Assembly (NCBI GenBank): GCA_963840445.1
Contig: CAWIZC010000032.1
Coordinates: 434,001 to 498,000 of the forward strand
DNA: 64,000 nucleotides
From: AWTP1-13 sp963840445
GTDB lineage: Bacteria > Pseudomonadota > Alphaproteobacteria > Rhizobiales > Hyphomicrobiaceae
Direction: 5' to 3'
Shown: positions 18,435 to 26,064 of the stretch, piece after piece
How positions within the stretch are numbered: the stretch's first letter is position 1
Layout of the letters: every line of letters begins with the position of its first letter
Made by a program: the position numbers and the translations under genes
The notes under the pieces: model-generated
Database searches by the model: none
What the model was told of the DNA's origin: nothing
The model's input: the letters and a program-made list of their open reading frames with translations, nothing else

Positions 18435-19238
18435 ATGACCATTGGTCGCGCGCGCACTGCCGCTGCAGGTTTCCCCTTCAAATCACGCAATGCCGCGACG
18501 GGAGCTGCGGCGCGCGTGGTCGCCTTCGTGGTCGTGGCTGCCGTTGCCGTTCTGGCCGGGGTCGACGCTGCCGCCGCCGACATCTACGTCATGGAGTCAT
18601 CGGTGCCCGGCATGCGCGCTGGCGTGCGGCTGGCGGACAACGAGAGCCTCACCCTGCCGGCCGGCACCTACGTGCGAGCCGTGCTTCCCTCGGGCAAGAC
18701 CCAGACCATCCGCGGGCCGTTCTCCGGCAAGGTGGCGGACCTGACCAAGGGCGTGGAAAGCAACGAGAGCCTGATGGTGCCGGTACGCAAAATCCTGGCG
18801 ACCGGTGGCGCCACGGAAACCACCGCCGGCGGAACGCGCAGCGTTGCCAGGGTGGCTAGGCCGCGCGGCTTCTCGCTGGTCGAGATCCCCTCCTGGGTGA
18901 ACGGCACGGTCTGCCTGCTGAAGGGCGGCAACGCGGTGCTGGTGCGCCAATCGACGGCAGGCGCCGAGCGCGCCATGCTGGTGGACGCAAAGACCTTCGA
19001 GCGGGCGCAGGTGACGTGGGAGGCGGGCAGCGCCGCCGCGGCCTGGCCTGCGAACCTGAAGCTGCTGCCGGACGCCACCTATCAGGTGCTGATGCAGGAC
19101 CGGGAGGGCCGCGACGTCACCGTGCGTTTCCTCGACAAAGCTCCGGCCGACGACGACATGCTGGTCGAGCTGCACAAGCTTGGCTGCGTGCAGCAGCTGG
19201 AAACCTGGCTGCGCGAGCGCATGGCCAAGAAGAGCTAG
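18435..19238 (+). CDS. Hypothetical exported protein
   Basis: 267 residues with a long n-region and a hydrophobic signal segment (VVAFVVVAAVAVLAGVDAAAAD, cleavage near residue 48). The mature part is mixed alpha/beta with RLADNESLTLPAGTYVRAVLPSGKTQTIRGPFSG, a pattern seen in secreted proteins encoded beside caspase-like genes, and two late Cys residues (GTVCLLKG, KLGCVQQ). I recognise no catalytic motif. It converges on the orthocaspase gene (62 bp apart) and may be functionally linked, which is inference. Confidence 0.7.
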   Translation: MTIGRARTAAAGFPFKSRNAATGAAARVVAFVVVAAVAVLAGVDAAAADIYVMESSVPGMRAGVRLADNESLTLPAGTYVRAVLPSGKTQTIRGPFSGKVADLTKGVESNESLMVPVRKILATGGATETTAGGTRSVARVARPRGFSLVEIPSWVNGTVCLLKGGNAVLVRQSTAGAERAMLVDAKTFERAQVTWEAGSAAAAWPANLKLLPDATYQVLMQDREGRDVTVRFLDKAPADDDMLVELHKLGCVQQLETWLRERMAKKS

Positions 19239-19299
19239 GTTTCGGGTTGCAGGGGTCGGGCCAGAACCTGATCCCTGAAACCTGGCCCCTGAAACCTGT

Positions 19300-21054
19300 T
19301 CACATTGCTCGGGCGACTCGGAAGCCGAGGTTGTTCCACCGGCTGCCGGCTTGGTTACCGAGCCGGCCGGCAAGACGCAGGTCATTGGCAGAGCTGTCCC
19401 AGGCTCCCCCGCGGCGCACGCGGGTGCAGCTGGTCCCGTCGACCGCCTGGCCGTCCGCCGGCGCGCCCGCGTAGCTGTTCTTGTAGCAGTCCTGCACCCA
19501 CTCCCAGACGTTGCCGTGCATATCCTGCAGGCCGAACGCGTTGGCCTGGAACGATCCGACCGGGGCAGTCCGCTTGGCGTCCCACTCGCTGCCGCAGCCC
19601 TTGCAATTGGCGCGGTTCTGGCCGAGGTCGTTGCCCCACGCGTACGCGGCGTGCAGGCCGGCGCGTGCCGCGTACTCCCATTCGGCCTCGGTGAGCAGCC
19701 GATAGGTCTTGCCGGTCACCTTGCTGAGCCAGGGCAGATAGTCCTTGGTGATGTCGTCCCACGACACATTGACGACCGGTTGACGCCCGCGTCCCCAGCC
19801 CTGATCGGGCGGACTGTTCAGGCAACCGCCGGCGGCCACGCAGGCATCCCACTCCGCAAACGTCACCTCGAACTTGCCGACCGCGAACGGCTTGGCGATG
19901 GCGACCTTGTGCAGCGGCTTCTCCGCACCGCCGCCGTCGTTGGAGCCCATCAGGAAGTCACCGGCGGGCACCGCCACCATCTCCGGGCAGCCCGGACAGT
20001 CGCGGAAGGTCGCGGCGGCTTGCGTGGAGCTGGTGGTGAGGGCGCGCGCCGTGCTGTCATCCTTCTGCAGCACGACCACGCGCTGCCCACCCGAGTCGGC
20101 CTGCACCTTCTTCAGGTCTTCGATGCGCGCCCGCGCCAGCTCGGCGTAGTAGCTGTCCTTGTAACGGGCGGCATAGGCCTCGAGTGCGGCGATGCTGGGC
20201 GAGCGTTCGGCTGCGGCCCAGGCCTCGGCGGCTTCGCTCGCGGACCCGGTGGTGTTGCCCGCAGTCGGCGAGCCCGGATTGAAATAGAGACGTCCGCGCA
20301 GCGCCGAATGCTCCCAGGGCACCTGCGCGTCCTTGGTCGCCGACATGACGTCGTTGCGCACGGAAATCAGCACCGCGTTGAGGTCGTCATGCGACGCGGA
20401 CAGGTGCTTGATGAGCGAGCCCGCATAGGGTGAGTTGCGTCCCCCGCCGTCGAGGGCAAGGGCGCCGGGGTGGGTGGAGAAGCTGATCAGTGTGCCGGAC
20501 CCGGCCTCGATCTGGGCCAGGCCCTTGCCGACGTCAGCGGAGCGCGTGCCGAGGTTCTGCGCCAGATTGCGCGCTAAGGGATTGTCGCGGCAGGCGTCCA
20601 GGAACAGCACGTTGGTCTTGGTCAGACGCTCCATGGCGCGGTGGATGATCTCGACCTTCATCATCTCGAAATCGAGAGCCACGGCGGCCGACAGCTGCGC
20701 ATCGACCGGCACGAGATAGTTCTGGCCCGCCACCTGCAGCCCGTGCCCGGCATAGAAGAACACTCCCACCGACGCGCCCTCCAGGGCGGCAGCGAACTCG
20801 CGCACCTTGGCATCGAAGGCGGCCTTGGTGAGATCGAAGCCATCCACCACCTGGAAACCGAAGCCCTTCAGCACCGCACTTATGTCGGTGGCATCGTTCT
20901 TTGGATTGGTGAGCTTGGTGGTGTGCTGGTAGTCCGAGTTGCCGATCACCAGCGCAACGCGCTTCTGCGCTTGCGCCAGCGCCGCATCGGACCATGCGAC
21001 GAGATTGGCAGCGGCCGCGACAAGCGCCAGCGCGAGCGGCAAAATCCGGAGCAT
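19300..21054 (-). CDS. Orthocaspase (peptidase C14) fused to SUMF1-like domain
   Basis: 584 residues from ATG 21054: signal peptide (LPLALALVAAAANLVAW, end near 28), caspase p20 domain starting KRVALVIGNSDYQ, with catalytic His104 (FYAGHGLQ) and Cys155 (FLDACRDNP), a helical linker (about 280-335) with AAERSPSIAALEAYAARYKDS, then a formylglycine-generating-enzyme-like domain (MVAVPAGDFLMGS, EVTFAEWDACVAAGGC, PVVNVSWDD, RLLTEAEWEYAARAG, GNVWEWVQDCY, NLGFRVAR). The RVRRGGAWDSSANDLR segment lacks the two Cys of true sulfatase activators, so this domain is probably for binding rather than oxidation. Predicted periplasmic; substrates unknown. Confidence 0.88.
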   Translation of the reverse strand: MLRILPLALALVAAAANLVAWSDAALAQAQKRVALVIGNSDYQHTTKLTNPKNDATDISAVLKGFGFQVVDGFDLTKAAFDAKVREFAAALEGASVGVFFYAGHGLQVAGQNYLVPVDAQLSAAVALDFEMMKVEIIHRAMERLTKTNVLFLDACRDNPLARNLAQNLGTRSADVGKGLAQIEAGSGTLISFSTHPGALALDGGGRNSPYAGSLIKHLSASHDDLNAVLISVRNDVMSATKDAQVPWEHSALRGRLYFNPGSPTAGNTTGSASEAAEAWAAAERSPSIAALEAYAARYKDSYYAELARARIEDLKKVQADSGGQRVVVLQKDDSTARALTTSSTQAAATFRDCPGCPEMVAVPAGDFLMGSNDGGGAEKPLHKVAIAKPFAVGKFEVTFAEWDACVAAGGCLNSPPDQGWGRGRQPVVNVSWDDITKDYLPWLSKVTGKTYRLLTEAEWEYAARAGLHAAYAWGNDLGQNRANCKGCGSEWDAKRTAPVGSFQANAFGLQDMHGNVWEWVQDCYKNSYAGAPADGQAVDGTSCTRVRRGGAWDSSANDLRLAGRLGNQAGSRWNNLGFRVARAM

Positions 21055-21126
21055 GATCAAATCCCGCAGAAGTCCCCAAGATTGAGACAATACTAGCCGC
21101 GACCGTGGCGTGCGCAAGGCGAGCAG

Positions 21127-21708
21127 TCAGCGTTGCCCATCCATCTTGCTGATCTCGGCAGCCTTTAGTCCGCCGGCGCGGGCATGCGGGCGGCCGCCGA
21201 CGGCCATGGTGATGGCAAACACCAGCTCGTCGGCGCGCGGCGCATCGGGGATCATCACGGTCATGGCGTCGAAGTGGCTGCGCACGAAGCAGGCATCCTT
21301 GTGGTGGATCGGCAGGTCCAGCGATGCGCCGACCGCACCGATCTTGCAAGCCGACGGCACGATGGCCAGCGCCCGGCCGAGCAGCTCGCGCATGGCGTAG
21401 CCGCCCGGCACGTGCCACAGGGCGGAGTGCTCGATCTCGCCGGCCGAACCGACGATCACGCCCTTGCCGTAGGCGTCGATGGCCTTGGGGTCGCCACCGA
21501 GTGCCGCAACCAGCCTGCGCGACAGCTCGATGCCGAGCGGCTTCAGCGCTTCCATCATCGGCATGATGTCGGGCTCGTAGCGGCCGGCGTAGGGGTTCCT
21601 GACCACCGCCGCGGCCCATGCCTTGCGCACCGGCTTGTCCAGCACCGGGCCGCCGTCATGCCGCGTCTCCTCGGCACACACCACGATCTTGCGGATGTCG
21701 ATGTTCAT
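21127..21708 (-). CDS. AA_synth-family protein (DUF1185)
   Basis: 193 residues: MNIDIRKIVVCAEETRHDGGP, RNPYAGRYEPDIMPMM, AYGKGVIVGSAGEIEHSALWHVPGG and SLDLPIHHKDACFVRSHFDAMTV are the conserved blocks of the 'amino acid synthesis' family (PF06684). Biochemical function is unproven; members often lie in catabolic clusters for heterocycles or amides. It is the last gene of the minus-strand run with DUF1989, UPF0280 and the reductase-like gene. A broken second copy of its N-terminus lies at 22443-22496. Confidence 0.85.
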   Translation of the reverse strand: MNIDIRKIVVCAEETRHDGGPVLDKPVRKAWAAAVVRNPYAGRYEPDIMPMMEALKPLGIELSRRLVAALGGDPKAIDAYGKGVIVGSAGEIEHSALWHVPGGYAMRELLGRALAIVPSACKIGAVGASLDLPIHHKDACFVRSHFDAMTVMIPDAPRADELVFAITMAVGGRPHARAGGLKAAEISKMDGQR

Positions 21709-21810
21709 GGCAGCCTCTCATGGCGGTCGGGTTAGGGCGAGCCTGCAATCCGACGCGTTGCGTGCATTCTGTGTCGGGTTACATGCCGACGCCGACCAAC
21801 CTAACGTTTG

Positions 21811-22446
21811 CTACATCTTGTAGATGACGACCTTCAGCGGCTTCAGCGCACCGTCATTGCAGGGATTGAGATCCTGCGGACAGTTGGAGAGCGCGAAGAT
21901 GCAATCCATCTCTGCGCGCATCTCGACATAGTCGCCAGCCTTGGAGACAGGTGTTGCGATGGTCCAGGCGCCCGTGGCTTCGACGGGGCAGTTCATGAAC
22001 AGGTTGAGCGACATCGGCACGTCCTCGCGGCGAATGCCGTAGGGTGCCAGGGCGGCGACGAAGTTCTCGACACAGCCGAAGTGGTTGTCGACGCCGTACC
22101 GCACTTTGTCGATCTGGGCATTGCAGGAGCCTGCGAGCAGATCGTGCCGGCCGCAGGTGTCCGCAGTGATGGTGAACATCGGGTTGGACAATTCCGAGTA
22201 GAGCACGTGGCCGGTGGTGACGTAGATGGTGCCGTTGAGGCGGATCGTGTTGGAGATCCAGAACTTCTCGGCCAGGTTGGCTTTGTTGAAGGCGACCAGG
22301 TCTCCGACCTGCCTGCCTTCCAGATCGACGACGCGCAGGATCTGGCCGCGTTCGATCTCGCGCGCGAGCTTGCCGGCCGGAGGCAGTGTGCTCTCGTAGA
22401 TGACATGGCCCGGTATGGTCCCCGTAGCCGGTTCTCGCGTCGTCAT
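21811..22446 (-). CDS. DUF1989 (urea carboxylase-associated) family protein
   Basis: 211 residues with the family blocks LAREIERGQILRVVDLEGRQVGDLVAFN, TADTCGRHDLLAGSCN, NHFGCVENFVAAL, VPMSLNLFMNCPVEATGAW and GDYVEMRAEMDCIFALSNCPQD. The repeated Cys residues suggest a metal or cofactor site. Members occur beside urea carboxylase and aminomethyltransferase genes in nitrogen-compound catabolism, but no reaction is established. The ATG overlaps the stop of a 17-codon remnant (ATGA). Confidence 0.88.
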   Translation of the reverse strand: MTTREPATGTIPGHVIYESTLPPAGKLAREIERGQILRVVDLEGRQVGDLVAFNKANLAEKFWISNTIRLNGTIYVTTGHVLYSELSNPMFTITADTCGRHDLLAGSCNAQIDKVRYGVDNHFGCVENFVAALAPYGIRREDVPMSLNLFMNCPVEATGAWTIATPVSKAGDYVEMRAEMDCIFALSNCPQDLNPCNDGALKPLKVVIYKM

Positions 22447-22496
22447 GCTCGGATCTCCTCGCCTCGCACCACGACCTTGCGGATATCGACGTTCAT
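22443..22496 (-). pseudogene. N-terminal remnant of a second AA_synth gene
   Basis: ATG 22496 opens MNVDIRKVVVRGEEIRA then TGA. The first ten residues match MNIDIRKIVV of the intact AA_synth gene 0.8 kb away, after which similarity stops. The TGA overlaps the DUF1989 ATG. It looks like a decayed tandem copy whose start now serves as a leader peptide or coupling device for DUF1989. Confidence 0.6.
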
Positions 22497-22517
22497 TGGG
22501 GAACCTCCTTGATGGGT

Positions 22518-22616
22518 GTCATCCCGGAATTGGCGTCAGCGAATATCCGGGACCTAGGGCTGGGACGACCTCTGCGGCTGGGTCCCGGCTCTGAGCTGCG
22601 CTCAGGCCGGGATGAC
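22518..22616. repeat. Family A palindromic repeat, copy 2 (overlaps UPF0280 3' end)
   Basis: GTCATCCCGG to CCGGGATGAC, with inner TATCCGGGACC / GGTCCCGG-type pairing. It encodes the last 32 residues and the TGA stop of the UPF0280 gene. It is closely similar in inner sequence to copy 4 (shared GCCAGCGAATATCCGGGACC-type block). Confidence 0.85.
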
Positions 22617-23463
22617 ACGTGAGCACAGCGACGAGCGTGCGGGTCTCGCCAGCGAGCATGAGCGCGGCGTCGGCGATCAGACCGCGGCGCTGGTAGTCTT
22701 GCGCGCGCTGCACGCCGCGGGTGAGTGCCGTGTCGATCTCGCCGTGTGTGAGCGCGCCAACCGCGACGGTAACGAGTCTATCGCCGAGGTCACTGTCGGG
22801 GTCGAGGTCGCGGGCAGGGCGGCGCTTGACCGCCGGGCTGTCGATGTCGACCGCGTTGGCGACCAGAGTCGCGGCGATATCGGCCGTCGCCGCGTCGCCG
22901 GCCAGCACGGTCACCGAGTCGGCGATGCCGAGCGAGAAGCTGCGCCCGCGCGCCCCCGAGGTGGCGATGCCGCCGATGCCGGAGCCGGCCTCCAGCCGCA
23001 GGCGGCCATTCAGCACCGGCGCATCGCCGAGCGAGAACTCGCCGGCAACGCCCACCTCCAGGGCATGCCCCTCGCTGACCAGGATGGCGATGTCGCCGCC
23101 GTCGTTGACGAACGCGCGCTCGAGCCGGGCTGCCACCGTCATGTGGGCGAGCAGCTCGTCCGCTACCGCACCGGCCACCGCCGCCATCGGCGTGACGAAC
23201 AGGTCGGCGAAGGGCGTGCAGGCCGCCAGCATGCGCCGCGCCACCGGGCCATCGACCGCCGGCCACTCCTGGATCGGCCGGCGCAGCAGGGTCAGCTCAT
23301 CGCACAGCTCGGGCAGGATCGCCGGGAAGCGGCCGGCGGCTGCGTCATAGGCCGCGCGCAGCGCCTCCGGGGCCCCCCACGCCTTCAGCACCACGTCGAT
23401 CGGCCCGTGCGACAGGTGCAGGCGGTCGCCGGTCAATCGCTGGATGACAGGAGCCGCAAACAT
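22519..23463 (-). CDS. UPF0280 (ApbE-superfamily) protein with repeat-derived tail
   Basis: 314 residues from ATG 23463. Conserved blocks: MTVAARLERAFVNDGGDIAI, GIGGIATSGARGRSFSLGIADSVTVLA (the GIATSG signature of the family), TLVANAVD and DDLGDRLV-like acidic segments. COG2122 proteins resemble the flavin transferase ApbE, but their reaction is unknown. The natural C-terminus appears replaced: from CHPGLSAAQSRDP on, all 32 last residues and the stop come from repeat A2. It lies just behind marR and near the 6-hydroxynicotinate reductase-like gene. Confidence 0.87.
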   Translation of the reverse strand: MFAAPVIQRLTGDRLHLSHGPIDVVLKAWGAPEALRAAYDAAAGRFPAILPELCDELTLLRRPIQEWPAVDGPVARRMLAACTPFADLFVTPMAAVAGAVADELLAHMTVAARLERAFVNDGGDIAILVSEGHALEVGVAGEFSLGDAPVLNGRLRLEAGSGIGGIATSGARGRSFSLGIADSVTVLAGDAATADIAATLVANAVDIDSPAVKRRPARDLDPDSDLGDRLVTVAVGALTHGEIDTALTRGVQRAQDYQRRGLIADAALMLAGETRTLVAVLTCHPGLSAAQSRDPAAEVVPALGPGYSLTPIPG

Positions 23464-23467
23464 CGCC

Positions 23468-23944
23468 TCATCCGATCCTGGCGAGCGCGCCGACAAGGGC
23501 TGCCGCCTCGGCAGCCGTCAGCGGCTCCAGCGTCTTGCGCGAGACATTGGCGGCCACGGCCTTCATCGCTGTCACGGCGGCCTTGCCGGCGGGTGTCAGG
23601 CCGAGCACGACGACGCGCCCATCCTTGGGGTCGGGTGAGGTCTGTACGTAGCCGCGCGTGGCGAGCCGCCCGATCACGCCCGAGATGGTAGCCGGGTCCA
23701 TGGCGGTCAGGCGGCCGAGCTGGTTCTGCGACACGGCCTGCAGGTCGTCGAGCTTGGCCAGCGCGGCGAACTGGGTCGGCGTGATGCTGAACTCGCCCAT
23801 CACCGCGTTGAAGGTCTCGGTAGCCCGCTGATGCGCGCAGCGCAGCAGGAAGCCGACCTGATCCTCCAGCACGTAGCTGGCGGCCACTTCCGGGTTGGCG
23901 TCTTCGGGCTCAGAAATCTTGCGCGGCTTGCGGCTGGCGGTCAC
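23468..23944 (-). CDS. MarR-family transcriptional regulator
   Basis: 158 residues with a winged helix: FSITPTQFAALAKLDDLQAVSQNQLGRLTAMDPATISGVIGRLATRGYVQTSPDPKDGRVVVLGLTPAG, including the wing D-x-R (KDGR). Dimerisation helices flank it. It sits inside the catabolic cluster, so the likely ligand is the aromatic or heterocyclic substrate. The stop is only a few bases from the UPF0280 start. Confidence 0.9.
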   Translation of the reverse strand: MTASRKPRKISEPEDANPEVAASYVLEDQVGFLLRCAHQRATETFNAVMGEFSITPTQFAALAKLDDLQAVSQNQLGRLTAMDPATISGVIGRLATRGYVQTSPDPKDGRVVVLGLTPAGKAAVTAMKAVAANVSRKTLEPLTAAEAAALVGALARIG

Positions 23945-23962
23945 GGCTGCCTCCGGTCTTTT

Positions 23963-24213
23963 GCCTCCCCCTCGAGGGGGGAGGAAGACGCGCCACGAGT
24001 TAGCGCCGGCGGTTTGCTCGCGCGGTGTTCAAGCATCGCAACCCGAGGCGCTAACGCGTTAGGCGCGTCAGGTGGGGGTGTCTTGCGCGCGTGCAGGGAT
24101 GCCACCCCCACCCGATGCGCCCAGCTACTTAGCCGGCGGTCGAGGCTGTTGCGAGGGACACGCTCGCCGTCTAACTCGCGGACGCATCGCCCTCCCCCCT
24201 CAAGGGGCAGGCA
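23963..24213. repeat. Family C composite repeat, copy 2
   Basis: About 250 bp bounded by GCCTCCCCCTCGAGGGGGG and CCCTCCCCCCTCAAGGGG, with inner GGTGGGGGTG / CACCCCCACC. It separates marR from the reductase-like gene and so fills the only long gap there. Confidence 0.8.
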
Positions 24214-24251
24214 AGCACGCGGCATCCCTCGAAGATTGGACTGCATTACGA

Positions 24252-25769
24252 TCATCGTTCCTTGTTCGCGAACGGCCAGGGATTATCGCCCTGCCAGCTG
24301 TCGACGCGCGCACTGCTCGCCAGATCGCGGATTACCTCGGCCATCGACACGATGTCCCCGGCATGGCCGCCCAGCCCCTCATACAAACTGCGCGGCAGGG
24401 TGAACTCGATCGGCGCGACGATGGCCGGCGTCGGCACGTAGCCGAAGGCGGCTTTCGGCATGCGAGTCACGTCGACCATTACGGTGATGCCGCCGCCAGC
24501 CCACACATGCACCGGCGCGCCGCCCATGGTGACGCGCGTCTCGCCGGAGGCCACCGAACGCGTCAGCAGCACCGGATTTTCCGTGACGCCGGCTCTGAGC
24601 GATCCGCCCGCGCCGGCCATGAAGACCACGCTGCACAGGGAGGGCTCGCAGTTCTCGCCGATGCGCTCCACCACCGCGCGCACGGCGGCCGGCATGTCGG
24701 CCTCGCGCGGTTTCAGCTGGTCGTCCAGGATGCAGTAGATGGCATCCTCGCCGGTGGTCGAGGTCATCAGCAGGCGCAGGCCGGGCCAAGCGACCTTGTC
24801 GTCGATCTTCTGGATGATGGCCAGCGGGTCGGTGATGTCGGTGCCGCCCCACCCCATGCCGGGCTTGGCGACCTGGAAGTAGCGCCCCGGCGTCGACTTG
24901 CGCCCGCGCACGCGGATGCCTGTCGGCTTCATGTCCAGAACGCGGCCGGCCTGGTGCTCGGTCAGCACGCCGGTGATGTGGTCGTCGACCACGATCACCT
25001 CGTCGACATGGCCCAGCCATTGCTGGGCGAAGATGCCGACGGTGGCCGAGCCGCAGCCGACCCGCATGCGTACCTCGGGCTTGCCATCGACGATCGGCGC
25101 CTGGCCGGCCGCCACGATCACGGTGTGGCCGCCGTCGATGCTCATTTCCACGGGCGTCCCGGAGCACAGATCGAGCAGCGCGTCGCAGGTGACGTTGCCT
25201 TCCTTCTTGGAGCCGCCGGTCAGGTGCCGCACGCCGCCGATGGACAGCATCTGCGAGCCGTACTCTGCCGTGGTGACGTGGCCGACCTGCTCGCCCTTGA
25301 CGCGGATCGCTGCCGTCTCTGGGCCCAGGTGACGGTCGGTGTCGATCTTCACCTTGACGCCGCAGTAGCTGAAGATGCCCTCCGTAACGACGGTCACCGT
25401 GTCGACGCCGGCGTGCTCGGCAGAAACGATGAACGGTGCCGGCTTGTAGTCAGGATAGGTGGTGCCCGCCCCGACGCCCGTCACGAACGTCCGCGCCGGA
25501 TCGAGCGGCGCGCCGTCCCAGTCCGCGACCTGGGCGGAGCCGGCGAATTCGACAACCTTGCCGTGCTCGTCCAGCGTCCGCTGCATGAGCAGGACCGGAT
25601 CGGTGCGCACCAGCGTGCCGTTCTCATTCGCGTATCTCGCGCACGCCCCGGCGCGCCCAGGCCGAATGCGGCACAGCACCGGACACGCATCGCAGCGCAC
25701 GATGCCATCGGCCTCCGCGGCCCCGAACTTCTTCGACCGCGCCGCGAGCGATGTGTGGTCGGCGCTCAT
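24252..25769 (-). CDS. 6-hydroxynicotinate reductase-like iron-sulfur protein
   Basis: 505 residues. The N-terminus carries four closely spaced Cys (26, 29, 33, 43; CDACPVLCRIRPGRAGAC) suited to an Fe-S cluster, then GAGTTYPDYKPAPFIVS, CGVKVKIDTDRHLGP, GGVRHLTGGSKKEGNVTC and RMRVGCGSATVGIF. This matches proteins annotated after the ferredoxin-dependent 6-hydroxynicotinate reductase of Eubacterium barkeri, which reduces the ring of 6-hydroxynicotinate. In an aerobe-like alphaproteobacterium the actual substrate is unproven. Flanked by family C repeats on both sides. Confidence 0.8.
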   Translation of the reverse strand: MSADHTSLAARSKKFGAAEADGIVRCDACPVLCRIRPGRAGACARYANENGTLVRTDPVLLMQRTLDEHGKVVEFAGSAQVADWDGAPLDPARTFVTGVGAGTTYPDYKPAPFIVSAEHAGVDTVTVVTEGIFSYCGVKVKIDTDRHLGPETAAIRVKGEQVGHVTTAEYGSQMLSIGGVRHLTGGSKKEGNVTCDALLDLCSGTPVEMSIDGGHTVIVAAGQAPIVDGKPEVRMRVGCGSATVGIFAQQWLGHVDEVIVVDDHITGVLTEHQAGRVLDMKPTGIRVRGRKSTPGRYFQVAKPGMGWGGTDITDPLAIIQKIDDKVAWPGLRLLMTSTTGEDAIYCILDDQLKPREADMPAAVRAVVERIGENCEPSLCSVVFMAGAGGSLRAGVTENPVLLTRSVASGETRVTMGGAPVHVWAGGGITVMVDVTRMPKAAFGYVPTPAIVAPIEFTLPRSLYEGLGGHAGDIVSMAEVIRDLASSARVDSWQGDNPWPFANKER

Positions 25770-25790
25770 GGTGCACTCCAGTTGAGCTTT

Positions 25791-26039
25791 GCCTCCCCCT
25801 GGAGGGGGGAGGGCGGCGCGTCATCACTTGGCTCCGCTCGCGCCGAGCGGGCGGCAAATTCAGCAGCGGAGCCAAGTGATCTTGGCGCGCCGGGTGGGGG
25901 TGTCCTTCTTACGTGCAGCAGCCTCACCCCCACCAGGAACGCCATCGGACTTAGCTCGCGTGTCGGCGTGCGCCGGGGCCGTTTCCTTACGCGAGCTAAA
26001 TCCGTGGCGTTCCGTCCTCCCCCCTCCAGGGGGAGGCAA
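25791..26039. repeat. Family C composite repeat, copy 3
   Basis: About 250 bp bounded by GCCTCCCCCTGGAGGGGGG and CCTCCCCCCTCCAGGGGGAGG (in part), with inner inverted pairs CACTTGGCTCCGC/GCGGAGCCAAGTG and TTAGCTCGCG/CGCGAGCTAA. Lies between the Moco enzyme gene and the reductase-like gene. Confidence 0.8.
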
Positions 26040-26064
26040 TGCGCGGAGTGAGCGCCAGCAAATC

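Noticed and set aside
19300..20000. Sulfatase-activating formylglycine-generating enzyme
   Set aside because: The domain lacks the active-site cysteines and no sulfatase gene is nearby.
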